Assembly (NCBI GenBank): GCA_022823185.1
Contig: JAJDXQ010000020.1
Span: 234,995-298,994 of the forward strand
From: Caldilineaceae bacterium
Lineage (GTDB): Bacteria; Chloroflexota; Anaerolineae; Caldilineales; Caldilineaceae
Direction of reading: 5' to 3'
DNA length: 64,000 bases
Shown: positions 1 to 10,448 of the stretch, piece after piece
How the letters are laid out: every line of letters starts with the position of its first letter
Numbering within the stretch: the first letter of the stretch is position 1
The notes under the pieces: model-generated
Seen by the model: the letters and a program-made list of their open reading frames with translations, nothing else
Databases searched by the model: none
Told to the model about the DNA's origin: nothing
Position numbers and translations under genes: made by a program

Positions 1-599
1 TGAGCCGGACAAGCCGGTGGGTGCCCCGTTCTGCCTGAAGATAGCCATAGGCGTAGGGCCCTTCCACCGTCGTCGTTACACTCTTGATTCCGGCTTCTTC
101 CCCTTGGGTCATATCGGTGATTTCAGTCGCGAAGCCCTTCTTCTCTGCCCAGCGTAAATACATGCGTTGCAGCATCGCGGTCCAGTCTTGCGCCTCGGTG
201 CCGCCCGCACCTGCATGAATACTGATAATTGCGCCGCCCGAGTCATACTTACCACTGAGTGAAAGGGTAAACTCCCTCTTCTCAAGCTCCCCGTCAAGTG
301 AATCCGCCTCGACCTGCAGTTCAGCAAGCAGACTTTGGTCGTCTTCCGCTATTTCGGCAAAATCAAGCGCGTCCTGCGTACGCTGTTTCAATCCATCCCA
401 GACGCTGATCACCTCCTGCAGGGCGTTCAGCTCCTGCATCTTCTGCTGGGCCGCTCTCTGGTTGTCCCAGAAATCGGGGGCTATCGATTCCTCTTCCAGC
501 GTCTTTGCCTGCGCAACTTTGTCCGGCAAGTCAAAGCCGCCCCCGTATCGCGTCGACTCGCTCCGCGAGCAGATGTAAGCGGTCTGTTAATTCGCCCAT
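1..599 (-). CDS. prfB: Peptide chain release factor 2 (3' part beyond window), with +1 programmed frameshift
   Basis: ATG at 599-597; 0-frame MGELTDRLHLLAERVDAIRGRL then TGA (533-531); the +1 frame continues LDLPDKVAQAKTLEEESIAPDFWDNQ... and ...SIHAGAGGTEAQDWTAMLQRMYLRWAEKKGF, typical RF2. Confidence 0.95.
529..545 (-). promoter_or_regulatory. RF2 autoregulatory +1 frameshift site (CGGGGG CGG CTT TGA C)
   Basis: SD-like GGGGG, 3-nt codon, CTT TGA C; same layout as the classical RF2 site AGGGGG TAT CTT TGA C. Confidence 0.93.
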
Positions 600-704
600 G
601 ACTCTCTATCTCCCTTGATGTCTGCTGAATGGCGCCCTGAAGTCTTCGGCGGCCTCAGAATTCCCGACTGTCGTCGTCTGCCATCTTGTGAGGCGCCGGT
701 CACG

Positions 705-1655
705 TCATTCTCCCAACAAGCCTTCCACAAACGTCACCGGCTCGAATTCAGCCAGGTCCTCCAGCTTTTCGCCTGTGCCAACGAAACGCACCGGAATCCC
801 CAGCTGTTTCTTGATGCTCAGAACCGCGCCGCCCTTGGCGGTGCTATCGAGCTTCGTCAATATGATACCCGTCACGCCAGACGCTTCCTTGAACCCCTTG
901 GCCTGCAAAATCGCGTTCTGGCCCGTGGACGCGTCCAACGCCAGCAGCGTCTCATGCGGCGCCCGGTGCACCTGCTTGGCCGCCACCCGGCGCATCTTTT
1001 CCAACTCCTGCATGAGGTTGAACTTGTTCTGCAGGCGTCCCGCCGTGTCTGTGATAAGCAGGTCGGCGTTCCGGCTCTCCTGGCTCGCCCGCATGGCGTC
1101 GAACAGAACCGCCGCCGGGTCCGACCCGGGTGCCTGCGCGATCACATCAACGCCGGCCCGTTCACCCCATATTTGCAACTGATCGATGGCCGCCGCTCGA
1201 AAGGTGTCCCCGGCGGCAAGAACGACCTTCTTGCCGCGCTCTTTGTATCGCTTCGCCAGCTTGCCAATCGTTGTCGTCTTACCCGAGCCGTTCACCCCAA
1301 CGACCAGGACCACCGTCAATATGCGCGGCTCCTCAATCTGAAGCGGCTCGTCAGCCTGCAACAGCTTCACCATCTCCTGCTTCAGGATCAGATAAGCGTC
1401 CTCGCTGCGCCTTACATTCTCCTGTTGCACCCGTTGACGGGTCGACTCGACAAGCTCCATCGTCGTATCCACACCGACATCGGCAACGATCAGCGCCTCC
1501 TCCAACTCCTCCCACAGCTCCTCAGTAACTTCGTTCTCCCGAAACAGGGAACCAATCTGACTGAAAACGCCCGACCTGGTCTTCTGTAGACTTTCTTCTA
1601 TTTTTTCATCATCGGCCGTCTTCTCTTCCTTGCGGCCAAACAAACGCCTGAGCAT
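705..1655 (-). CDS. ftsY: Signal recognition particle receptor FtsY
   Basis: [12 protein letters not shown]...; [58 protein letters not shown] motifs. Confidence 0.96.
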   Translation of the reverse strand: MLRRLFGRKEEKTADDEKIEESLQKTRSGVFSQIGSLFRENEVTEELWEELEEALIVADVGVDTTMELVESTRQRVQQENVRRSEDAYLILKQEMVKLLQADEPLQIEEPRILTVVLVVGVNGSGKTTTIGKLAKRYKERGKKVVLAAGDTFRAAAIDQLQIWGERAGVDVIAQAPGSDPAAVLFDAMRASQESRNADLLITDTAGRLQNKFNLMQELEKMRRVAAKQVHRAPHETLLALDASTGQNAILQAKGFKEASGVTGIILTKLDSTAKGGAVLSIKKQLGIPVRFVGTGEKLEDLAEFEPVTFVEGLLGE

Positions 1656-2191
1656 GCAAAGGTCTCCTGGAGCTGCCTTGGGTGGCTTGCCACCCGGCAA
1701 TTATAGCACGGGCGGGAACGATAGAGAGAACAAGGCCATCCCCTCGCGCCTCAGCGGGATAAGGGTTTCACAGATCCCAATCAGGCAAGTTCGCGCCGTC
1801 CAATCCCGACGACCAGGCCCCAAAACGCGCACCTTCGCGGTAAAGGGATTCACCACGGCTCGCTGCCGCCACTCCTCGCCTCGGCAATACCTGGAGGGCC
1901 GCCCCTCGCGGGCGCCCTCCCCCTCGATCCCCCGGACGCCGGCCCGCGGCGATTCCCGCCCCTCAACCCACTGACCCCTGCTCACCCTCCACTGCCTCTT
2001 TTGTGGAGGCAGTGAAATTACCCAAAGGCGGCCTGCAACGCGCCCCTGAATTGGACTGCGCGTCTTCGAAACGAAGCGTTGGCGAGATTCTGGTTTCACC
2101 CTGTATACTGATTACCGTGGAGGAATGAGGCCCAGAATCGCAGGTGGGTCGAAAACCGCCGTCGTCCCGCTATCTCCTTCAGCAGGCGAAC

Positions 2192-3358
2192 ATGCTTCTG
2201 ACAAGAGAAGAGTTGGAACAGAGGGAAGAGAGGGAGTTGGCCGTCTACGCGATGCGCAGCGGCCGCAGTCGCGGGCGAGCCCATCCCGACGCCGAGCATC
2301 CCTACCGCACCGCTTACCAACGGGACCGCGACCGCATCATTCACACCACGCCCTTTCGACGCCTGCAATACAAGACCCAGGTGTTCGTCTACAACGAAGG
2401 GGATCATTACCGCAACCGGCTGACCCATACTGTCGAAGTGGCCCAGATCGGCCGCACGCTGGCCCGCGCGCTCGCCTGCAACGAAGACCTCACCGAAGCG
2501 ATCTGCCTGGCCCACGACCTGGGCCATCCCCCTTTCGGCCACACCGGCGAGTCTTCGCTGAACGACCTCATGCAAGGGCATGGCGGCTACGATCACCAGA
2601 AACAGACCTATCGCATCGTAACGAGATTGGAGCGTCGCTACCCGGAACACCCGGGACTGAATCTGACATACGAGGTGCGGGAAGGGATTGTCAAACATGA
2701 CACCGACTACGACGTCGTCGATGCCGGCGAGTATGATCCCGATGAGAGAGGCACCCTGGAGTGTCAGATCAGCAATTTGGCCGACGAGATCGCCTACAAC
2801 ACCAGCGACGCCGACGACGGCTTGCGCGCGGGCATCCTGAATCCCGCCGCATTTCTTGAACTTGCCATCAGCCGGCGCGTCCTCGATTCACTGGGAGAGA
2901 ACCCGACGACCATCGACCTTACTGAGCCGCTCTCCCGCTACCGTTTTATCCGGCGGCTCGTCGGGATTGAGGTCAGCGATGCCATCCAGGCAACCACGGT
3001 AAATCTACGAGCCGCAACCGTTCACAGCCTTGCGGATCTGCGGGCGCGTGGAAGAAATATGGCCGCCTATTCGATGGAGATTGAAGGAGAAAACCGGGAG
3101 CTCAAGCAGTTTCTGTTCGATCGCTTCTACCGCCACTTCAGAGTGGCCCGTATGGCCGCCAAGGCAGACCGAACGATCCGCGCCCTGTTCACGGCTTTCG
3201 TAGAGGAGCCAGCGCAACTGCCTCCCGAAACACAGGAGCGGCTTAGCGAATCGGGGGGTGACCTGCATCGCGTGGTGTGCGACTACATCGCGGGCATGAC
3301 CGACCGCTACGCGATCGCAGAACACCGCCGGCTCTTTGACCCTGAGGAAGGCGTTTGA
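2192..3358 (+). CDS. Deoxyguanosinetriphosphate triphosphohydrolase-like protein (HD domain)
   Basis: RDRDRIIHTTPFRRLQYKTQVF, NRLTHTVEVAQIGR, AHDLGHPPFGHTGE: dGTPase-family HD motifs. ORF extends upstream to 2144; ATG at 2192 preferred. Confidence 0.93.
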   Translation: MLLTREELEQREERELAVYAMRSGRSRGRAHPDAEHPYRTAYQRDRDRIIHTTPFRRLQYKTQVFVYNEGDHYRNRLTHTVEVAQIGRTLARALACNEDLTEAICLAHDLGHPPFGHTGESSLNDLMQGHGGYDHQKQTYRIVTRLERRYPEHPGLNLTYEVREGIVKHDTDYDVVDAGEYDPDERGTLECQISNLADEIAYNTSDADDGLRAGILNPAAFLELAISRRVLDSLGENPTTIDLTEPLSRYRFIRRLVGIEVSDAIQATTVNLRAATVHSLADLRARGRNMAAYSMEIEGENRELKQFLFDRFYRHFRVARMAAKADRTIRALFTAFVEEPAQLPPETQERLSESGGDLHRVVCDYIAGMTDRYAIAEHRRLFDPEEGV

Positions 3359-3389
3359 ACGCAACCCCGCAAGGCGTCTCTTCTCCGGA

Positions 3390-5066
3390 TCAAGACGAGA
3401 CGTAGACCTCAAATCTGGCGTTTACCGACTGAAACGGCAGGGGCGCCTGTTCGCCTTCAAGATACGTAACGCTCTCTATCCTGCATTCCAACTCAACGCC
3501 GTCTGATCGGAGCGTGCAAGTCAGCCCGGGCGCGACCTCAAGAGGAGGAGCGGTTTCAGAGCCGCCGCTCCCGGCAGGGTCTTCCAGGCCGCTCGCTGAA
3601 AAGCCCGGCGAGACGAGCGGCTGGCTTACGCTGCGCACCGCGGAACGGTCATAGAGCCAGATGTCGAGCAGCCGCACCTGGTCCGTATTGGCCGCGTCGC
3701 GGTCCACCGATTCATTGATTCCCATGCCGCAGGCTCCCAATAGCTCGCCGTCCGCCGCGTTGATTGTAAAGCTCTCGTCATAGGACTGAATGCCGAAGGC
3801 GTAGCTCGCCTCAAATTGGCCTACCTGCTGCCGGGACGAATGAACAGCCTGTTCCGGCTCAGAAAGGTCTCGGCCGCTCTCGAGGGTCTCGCCCCCGGCG
3901 TCGGAAATCGGCCTCGCCTCCATCCTTCTGTCTGGCAGCGCCGCGGGGTCTTCGGGGGCGGCCAGACTGCCGTCGGATCTTGCAAGGCTCTCGTCCCTTC
4001 CCGCGTCGGGACTGCCCAATCCTGCCGCCGGCCCTGTTTCGGCCCTGATTGGCCCGACAGCAGACTCCCGGCTTCCCGGTTCATCCTCAGGCCGGCTCCC
4101 GCTCAGTTCCTCTAAATCTGAATGGGGCTGGCCTGTCCCTACCTGGCCCGGTACCCCCTCGCCGCTCTCCACCCCCAAGGCAACGGGCTCGTTCGGCGTA
4201 TCGTCGTCATCCTGCTCAGCCGCGTCTCCCCTGCTGAGCAGCTCAACATTCTCAACCCCGTCCGCACGCCCAGCCGCCTCCGTATCGCCGGCCAAGGCAG
4301 GCAGCCCCCTCGTACGGTCTCCTGCCGTCCGCGGCGCCGCAAGCGTCCCCGGCCGGCCCGCCCGCCTCTCAGTCCGGTCCTCAGTTGTGTCAACATCGGC
4401 GCGACGGCTCGACGCGACATCTGCCCTGGAAGCCGTCCCGATCTGTCGAACTGGTTCGCCCGGAGTTTCTCCACTGTCCGAAAGCGGCGTATCGGGTGAC
4501 CCCTCAATTGGGCGGCGCGCAGTCCCAGCCTGCTCCGTGAAGACGGGCTCATTGGGCGCGGAATGACCTCCAGTCGGGCGCCCCTTGCGCAGCCAGTCCA
4601 GATTTGGGCGACGCTGCCTTACGGGCCTCTCCGCAACGGAAGGGGGCCCGGCTCGCGCCTCCCGCGGCGCAGTTGCCTGATTCGAGCGGCCCCTCCCGAA
4701 GGGGAGCGGAAACGGCTGAATTGGGGGGGGCTTTCCTTGTGACTGGCGCAGAAGCTGATTGGCGATGACAACCCCGCCAACCAGCAGAAGCAAGGCTGCA
4801 ACATACAGCAGGCCCTGGCTAATCAAGTCCACAAAGGCCGTATAGCTCGAGCCGGCCTCGTGGCTTCCTGAAGCCGGAACCTCTCCCTGTTGCGACGGGG
4901 CAGATGCTGCAGGCTCCGAGGAGGGGGCCTCTGTCCACTCTACGGGCCACACCCACCAACCGATGAAAAGCCCGAGCGTAAGCCCGACCAATCCCGACAT
5001 CAGCATGTGGACCAGGGACCTGTGACGGTCGATCATTTCAATGCCCGCGTCTCTCCACGCGCCCAA
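3390..5066 (-). CDS. Hypothetical protein with two N-terminal TM segments, long low-complexity linker and globular C-terminus
   Basis: 558-aa ORF; hydrophobic segments LMSGLVGLTLGLFIGWWVW and LISQGLLYVAALLLLVGGVVIA; Pro/Ala/Gly/Glu-rich middle; conserved-looking C-terminus. Confidence 0.7.
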   Translation of the reverse strand: MGAWRDAGIEMIDRHRSLVHMLMSGLVGLTLGLFIGWWVWPVEWTEAPSSEPAASAPSQQGEVPASGSHEAGSSYTAFVDLISQGLLYVAALLLLVGGVVIANQLLRQSQGKPPPIQPFPLPFGRGRSNQATAPREARAGPPSVAERPVRQRRPNLDWLRKGRPTGGHSAPNEPVFTEQAGTARRPIEGSPDTPLSDSGETPGEPVRQIGTASRADVASSRRADVDTTEDRTERRAGRPGTLAAPRTAGDRTRGLPALAGDTEAAGRADGVENVELLSRGDAAEQDDDDTPNEPVALGVESGEGVPGQVGTGQPHSDLEELSGSRPEDEPGSRESAVGPIRAETGPAAGLGSPDAGRDESLARSDGSLAAPEDPAALPDRRMEARPISDAGGETLESGRDLSEPEQAVHSSRQQVGQFEASYAFGIQSYDESFTINAADGELLGACGMGINESVDRDAANTDQVRLLDIWLYDRSAVRSVSQPLVSPGFSASGLEDPAGSGGSETAPPLEVAPGLTCTLRSDGVELECRIESVTYLEGEQAPLPFQSVNARFEVYVSS

Positions 5067-5073
5067 CGTTCGA

Positions 5074-6150
5074 TCAGAGGAGCTCGTTGCGGTCCCCTGC
5101 CTGCAGCTCGGCGACCACCTGCTTCACCTGCTGAATGCTCCCCTTTTTGCCGATCAGCAACGCGTCCCCCGCATCAATCACGATGAGGTCTTCAACATCG
5201 ATCAGGGCCACCAGCCGCTTCGAGGCGGCCACGATATTGCCCCGGCTGTTCATTTGCAGGATTTCGCTCTCCACCGGGTAATTCCCTTCCGCGTCCTGGG
5301 AAATGACCGACTCCAGCGCATCCCAACTCCCCAGGTCATTCCATCCCACCTGCATCGGCACCACAGCCACCTTCTCCGCGCCCTCCATCAACCCGTAGTC
5401 GATCGAGACGTCTGGCATGGCCGGCCAGACATCAGCCAGCACTCGCCCCTCCTGGCTCGTCCCCAACGCCGCCGCGATGCGGTTCATGGATTCGTATAGT
5501 GAAGGCATCTGCCTCTCGTATTCCGCCAGCAACCGCTCCACCCGGCTGACGAATATGCCCCCGTTCCAAAAGTAACCGCCATCGGCAAGAAACTGTTCCG
5601 CTGTGGCCTGATCGGGTTTTTCCAGGAAACGATTTACCGCAAAAGTAGCCATTTTCCCCGGCACATCCAGCGGCTCTTCTTTCCGCTGGATGTAACCATA
5701 GCCGGTGTGAGCCTGCGTTGGCTCGATTCCCAGGACGGTTATAAACCCCGCGCGCGCGCTTTGCTCCGCCTGCCGCAACGCGTCCTGAAAGCCGCGGCGA
5801 TCCTGGATCAGATGGTCGGCCGGCAGGATGGCCGCCACCTCCTCCGGGTCGCGCCGCCGCAAATGCGCGCACGCCAGCGCAATCGCAGGCGCGGTATTCC
5901 GTCCCTCCGGCTCTTCCAGAATATTTTGCTGGGGCAGGCCGTCCAGCTGGGCGGCGCACAGGCCGGCATAGCGCCTTCCCGTAATTACATAGGTGTCCTC
6001 GCGGCTGACGAGCCCCTCCAACCGGTCCGCTGTAGCCTGAATCATCGTCCGGCCGCTGCCAGTGAGGTCATTGAACTGCTTGGGTGAACTCTTCCGGCTC
6101 CGGGGCCACAATCGCGTGCCCGCGCCGCCTGCTAGAATCACTGCGTACAT
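5074..6150 (-). CDS. manC: Mannose-1-phosphate guanylyltransferase
   Basis: MYAVILAGGAGTRLWPRSRKSSPKQF; EPEGRNTAPAIALACAHL; GYGYI; FLEKPD; GWNDLGSWDAL. Confidence 0.94.
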   Translation of the reverse strand: MYAVILAGGAGTRLWPRSRKSSPKQFNDLTGSGRTMIQATADRLEGLVSREDTYVITGRRYAGLCAAQLDGLPQQNILEEPEGRNTAPAIALACAHLRRRDPEEVAAILPADHLIQDRRGFQDALRQAEQSARAGFITVLGIEPTQAHTGYGYIQRKEEPLDVPGKMATFAVNRFLEKPDQATAEQFLADGGYFWNGGIFVSRVERLLAEYERQMPSLYESMNRIAAALGTSQEGRVLADVWPAMPDVSIDYGLMEGAEKVAVVPMQVGWNDLGSWDALESVISQDAEGNYPVESEILQMNSRGNIVAASKRLVALIDVEDLIVIDAGDALLIGKKGSIQQVKQVVAELQAGDRNELL

Positions 6151-6162
6151 GCCTGTTCCCCA

Positions 6163-7245
6163 TCAGTTTGCGCGTACAAACTGCATCTGCCCCACTTGAC
6201 GCACAAGGCCCTTTAGCTCCATCATCGACAGCAAACTGCTGACTTCAGCCGTTTCAAACGGGGCGGCCCGCACGATTTCGTTCATGTGCTGCGGCTCTGT
6301 GGAAATATGCTCCAGGATCAGCGCCTCCTCCGGCGATGCCGGCACCGTGGAGCGGGCCTCCTGCTGCGCAACCGCGTCCGCCAGATTGAGGTAGTCGAAG
6401 AGGTCGTCAACAGAAGTCACAGGAATCGCGCCGTCCTGAATGAGCCGGTTGCAGCCGCTGCTGCCAGGGCTGAGAATCGAACCCGGCACGGCAAAAACCT
6501 CCCGCGACTGCTCGGCGGCGAAATTCGCCGTTATCAATGCCCCGCTGCGCTTTCCGGCCTCCACGATGATCACCGCCAGACTCAATCCGCTGATGATGCG
6601 GTTGCGCGGCGGAAAGTTTCTGGCTTCAGGTTTGGCGCCCAGCGCATACTCGCTTACCACGGCGCCCTGCTCCATGATTTGCAGGGCCATCCTCCGGTTT
6701 CGCGCCGGGTAAATCTGGTCCACGCCGCTGCCCAACACCGCGATCGTGCGTCCTCCGGAATCCAACGCCGCCTGGTGCGCAATCGCGTCTACGCCAAGCG
6801 CCAATCCGCTTACGACCGTCACACCGTTCTTGGCCAAATTGGATCCCAACTCCCGCGCCACCTCCCTCCCATACGGGGACACGCGCCGCGTGCCAACGAC
6901 GGCGACAGCCAGTTCGTCCCGCGCCTCAATCTGGCCGCGCACATACAACAGGGGCGGGGCCAGCGGAACAGATCGCAGGTTGTAGGGATAGCCGTCGTCA
7001 CCCCAGCAGTACACGCCATACCCGCGGCGGAGAACCTTCTCCAACTCCGCCTGCGGGTCCAACCGCTGCCGTGCAGCCAGCAAGCTCTCAACACTGCGTC
7101 GGTCCAGTCCGGCCGCCCTGAGCGACTGGATCGGGGCGCCCCACGCCGCGTCAATGCTTCCGCACTCTTCAAGGAGGGCGGTCAGCCGCGCCGGCCCAAT
7201 GCCGGGCACACGATTAAAGGCAATCCAATACGCTCGTTCATCCAT
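6163..7245 (-). CDS. dprA: DNA-processing protein DprA/Smf
   Basis: AVVGTRRVSPYGREVARELGSNLAKNGVTVVSGLALGVDAIAHQAALDSGGRTIAVLGSGVDQIYPARN; FPPRNRIISGLS. Confidence 0.95.
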   Translation of the reverse strand: MDERAYWIAFNRVPGIGPARLTALLEECGSIDAAWGAPIQSLRAAGLDRRSVESLLAARQRLDPQAELEKVLRRGYGVYCWGDDGYPYNLRSVPLAPPLLYVRGQIEARDELAVAVVGTRRVSPYGREVARELGSNLAKNGVTVVSGLALGVDAIAHQAALDSGGRTIAVLGSGVDQIYPARNRRMALQIMEQGAVVSEYALGAKPEARNFPPRNRIISGLSLAVIIVEAGKRSGALITANFAAEQSREVFAVPGSILSPGSSGCNRLIQDGAIPVTSVDDLFDYLNLADAVAQQEARSTVPASPEEALILEHISTEPQHMNEIVRAAPFETAEVSSLLSMMELKGLVRQVGQMQFVRAN

Positions 7246-7288
7246 AGATGGGGGTTTCGCTCAAAAGCCTGTGTCGGCAACGGCCTCG

Positions 7289-7822
7289 CTACTCGACCGC
7301 CTCGTCCAGCAACCCCGGTTGCAGGCGAACCGTCAGTGTCCCGGCTTCAATATCCACGGCCCGGACGACCTCCGCCAGCGCGGGGATTAAAATGTCTTTG
7401 TCTCGATTTACGCCCGCGGCCGGACGTATGATATACACCTCGTTGGCCCCGGTAAACAGGACGTCAACCACTTCGCCCAACCGTCTGCCCTTTTCTGTCT
7501 GCGCCGTCAATCCGACAATATCATGGACCCAGTAGGAACCGGCATCCAATTCCATTGCCGCCTCCTCCGGGATGTACAGCCATTCGCCGTAAAGCTCCTC
7601 AGCGGAACCTCTGTCGGCAACATCGCTGAGTTGAATCAAGAAGATTCCTTTGTGGGGCCGGGAGCTTTCTATTTCGACCGGCGTCAGCTCGTTTCCAATC
7701 AGAAGCTGTTTTCCAGGGCTGAATCGGGCGTCAAAATCGGTATGGGACTCGACCTTCACCTCCCCCAGCAGCCCGTGCGCGCCCAGAATGCGGCCCACAG
7801 CCAGATACCCGTCGGGCGCCAT
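7289..7822 (-). CDS. rimM: Ribosome maturation factor RimM
   Basis: MAPDGYLAVGRILGAHGLLGEVKVESHTDFDARF...; PRC-barrel-like C-terminus; next to khpA, rpsP, ffh. Confidence 0.92.
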   Translation of the reverse strand: MAPDGYLAVGRILGAHGLLGEVKVESHTDFDARFSPGKQLLIGNELTPVEIESSRPHKGIFLIQLSDVADRGSAEELYGEWLYIPEEAAMELDAGSYWVHDIVGLTAQTEKGRRLGEVVDVLFTGANEVYIIRPAAGVNRDKDILIPALAEVVRAVDIEAGTLTVRLQPGLLDEAVE

Positions 7823-8146
7823 CTCTTTACGCCTTCGAAATCGGCTGGCGCGTGACCGTCCGTCCTTGCCAGACCGGCGCCGGCTCCGCTTCGATCGACT
7901 CTTCATTCTCTTCGGCCCAGCATGCGTTGGATCTCTTCTGGCGTCGAGCGGACGGTCTGCACAGCAGGAAACAGTGGCCTGTCTGCGCAGACCGCATGAT
8001 GGAAGGACGCCCCACAGCCCCAATGCGTCTGCCCTCAATCCGCCAACCCTCGCGGCGTTGAAGGGATGGCGGACAACCCGGCGGTCGCGCATTCGGGCAG
8101 GCGTAAGGAGTCTGCCTTAGGCGGGGAAACTATCCAGTTGGGGCGG

Positions 8147-8374
8147 TTACATTATCTTCAGAATCACGTCATGCGACTGCCGAATTGAAGCGACATTGAG
8201 CACAGACCGCATGGCGTTGGCGACTCTTCCATTCTTGCCGATCACCCTTCCTGCGTCCTCCGGCGCGACTTGCAGCCGAAGAACTGTGCGTTCCCGGTAC
8301 ACGCGTTCCGAAACGCGCACCTCCTCGGGCGACTCAACAAGAGACTTTGCCATGAATTCGACCAGTTCTTTCAT
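8147..8374 (-). CDS. khpA: KH-domain RNA-binding protein KhpA (YlqC-like)
   Basis: 75 aa; LQVAPEDAGRVIGKNGRVANAMRSVLNVAS KH motif; between rpsP and rimM. Confidence 0.9.
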   Translation of the reverse strand: MKELVEFMAKSLVESPEEVRVSERVYRERTVLRLQVAPEDAGRVIGKNGRVANAMRSVLNVASIRQSHDVILKIM

Positions 8375-8389
8375 AGGATGCTCGCTTGA

Positions 8390-8701
8390 TCAGGCAGCTT
8401 CCGGCTCTTTCGGCGCAGCCTCAGCCTCTTCGACTTCCACGACCTTCAACTTGCCCTGCTCATCGGTGATGCCCGCCTTCAGCAATATTCGGGCCACGGC
8501 GTCACTGGGCTGGGCGCCCACACTCAGCCAGTGACCGGCGCGCTCACCCTTGATGTTGATGGTGGGCGGATCGGTCATTGGATCGTAGGTGCCGATGTTC
8601 TCGATAAAGCGGCCGTCGCGCGGGCTGCGCTGGTCGGCCACCACAATGCGGTAAAACGGCTTCTTCTTCGCGCCCATGCGGCGCAGACGGATGCGGACCA
8701 C
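8390..8701 (-). CDS. rpsP: 30S ribosomal protein S16
   Basis: [41 protein letters not shown]. Confidence 0.97.
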   Translation of the reverse strand: MVRIRLRRMGAKKKPFYRIVVADQRSPRDGRFIENIGTYDPMTDPPTINIKGERAGHWLSVGAQPSDAVARILLKAGITDEQGKLKVVEVEEAEAAPKEPEAA

Positions 8702-8807
8702 TGATTTCTACTCCTTGGTTACTGTCACCCTGGCTTCTATAAGAACAAATCGCCGGTTTTCAGCCCGGCGAACTACTAACGAATCCCTTACGATGATACC
8801 GGCGGCG

Positions 8808-10199
8808 CTATGAAGGGCGGCCCTGACGCAGAGACGCCAAAAGCCCCTCAGCATTCGGTTCCCGGAGACGACGCCTGCGCCTCCTCTTCTTCTTTCCGCC
8901 TGAATCGCCCAGCATGCCCGCTTGCTTCATCATTTTCTGCATCTCGCGAAATCGTTTGACAAGCTGGTTGACGTCCTCAACGCTCGTTCCGCTCCCCTTG
9001 GCGATGCGCCGCCGCCTGCTGGCGTTGAGCACATTCGGCAGGCGCCGCTCCTGCGTCGTCATGCTGTTGATGATCGCCTCGATCTGCTTCAGATCTGAAC
9101 TGAGCTCCTGGCCGTCTATCTGCTTTGCCAGCTGCCCCATTCCAGGCACCATCTTCAGTAAGTCCTGAATCGAGCCAAGTTTCTGAAGTTTCTGCAACTG
9201 ATCGCGAAAATCCTCAAAATCAAACTGACCGCCTGCCAGCCGCTCTTCCATCGCCAGCGCATCTTCTTCATCGATGCCGTCGGAGGCTCTCTCGATGAGA
9301 GTAAGCATGTCGCCCATGCCGAGGATGCGGCCCGCCAGCCGGTCCGAGTGAAACGGCTCGAGACCGTCCATCTTCTCGCTCGTGCCAAGAAACTTGATCG
9401 GCACACCGGTTACCTGCCGGATGCTGAGCGCAGCGCCGCCTCTTGCGTCGCCATCGATCTTCGTCATAACCAGCCCGGTAACCGGCACGCGCGCATGAAA
9501 TCCTTCCGCGACCGTTACCGCCTCCTGACCCGTCATCGCATCCACCACCAGCAGGACATCCGCGGGGCGGGCAATCAGACGAATCTGCTCCAACTCCCGC
9601 ATCATCGCCTCGTCGATCTGCAAGCGGCCGGCCGTGTCAAGAATCAGGACCGTGTAGGCCTTCTCTCTTGCGCCCCGCAAAGCGTTCTTTACGATGCTGC
9701 TGGGCGCAACCTCGGTCCCCTCGCTATGAACCGGAATGTCGATTTGGCGTCCCAGTGTCTCCAGCTGCGCAATTGCCGCCGGCCGGTAGATGTCGGCTGC
9801 CACCATCAGAGGACGCTGTCCCTGCTTACGAAGCCGCAACGCGAGTTTGGCCGCCATCGTCGTCTTGCCCGCGCCCTGCAAACCCACCAGCATGATCACC
9901 GTGGGGGGCGGACCGGAAAGGTTGAGCGGCGCCGGTTCCCCCAGCAAAGAAACAAGCTCGTCGTTGACGATCTTGACGACCTGCTGCGCCGGTGTCAGGC
10001 TTTCCATCACCTCGATACCGATCGCCCGCTCTTTGATTCGGCCTACAAATTCCCGGACAACCTTGTAGTTGACATCAGCTTCCAACAGGGCCAGCCGCAC
10101 CTCCCGCAGGGCAGCGTTGACATCGCGCTCCGAAAGCCGCCCGCGGCTCGCCAGGTTTTCAAATACGCCTTGCAGCTTGTCTGACAGACTCTCAAACAC
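8808..10199 (-). CDS. ffh: Signal recognition particle protein Ffh (SRP54)
   Basis: MFESLSDKLQGVFENLASRGRLSE; GLQGAGKTTMAAKLA; DTAGRLQIDEAMMREL; M-domain GMGQLAKQ..., RRRRIAKGSGTSVEDVNQLVKRF. Confidence 0.97.
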   Translation of the reverse strand: MFESLSDKLQGVFENLASRGRLSERDVNAALREVRLALLEADVNYKVVREFVGRIKERAIGIEVMESLTPAQQVVKIVNDELVSLLGEPAPLNLSGPPPTVIMLVGLQGAGKTTMAAKLALRLRKQGQRPLMVAADIYRPAAIAQLETLGRQIDIPVHSEGTEVAPSSIVKNALRGAREKAYTVLILDTAGRLQIDEAMMRELEQIRLIARPADVLLVVDAMTGQEAVTVAEGFHARVPVTGLVMTKIDGDARGGAALSIRQVTGVPIKFLGTSEKMDGLEPFHSDRLAGRILGMGDMLTLIERASDGIDEEDALAMEERLAGGQFDFEDFRDQLQKLQKLGSIQDLLKMVPGMGQLAKQIDGQELSSDLKQIEAIINSMTTQERRLPNVLNASRRRRIAKGSGTSVEDVNQLVKRFREMQKMMKQAGMLGDSGGKKKRRRRRRLREPNAEGLLASLRQGRPS

Positions 10200-10448
10200 G
10201 CGTGTCGTCCTCGTCGTTACGATTCGCCGGCCCGCGGCAAGCGCGCCGAACTCCTATTATAGGCTAGAACGGGTGTGTCAGCCAAATTACCACTTGCCAA
10301 GAGCAGACGCCATCGCAGCGCGCCCGCTCAAGCAAAGTCTATACCGAACCAGGCTTTTCCGCTAATGCGCGAGCCTGCAGGGTTCTCCGTAACAAGGTTC
10401 GAGGAGCCTGGCCCGTCCGCAGGCTGAGGCAAACGGGAGCAGCGCCGC

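Noticed and set aside
1701-2099. 132-aa minus ORF between ftsY and dGTPase
   Set aside because: Low-complexity Arg/Gly-rich translation without recognisable features; likely intergenic.
2096-2698. Minus-strand ORF of 200 aa opposite the dGTPase gene
   Set aside because: Shadow ORF in GC-rich DNA; the plus strand has clear HD-domain motifs.
6286-7431. Plus-strand ORF of 381 aa over dprA
   Set aside because: Composition (Arg/Gln/His/Leu-rich) typical of antisense shadow; DprA motifs are on the minus strand.
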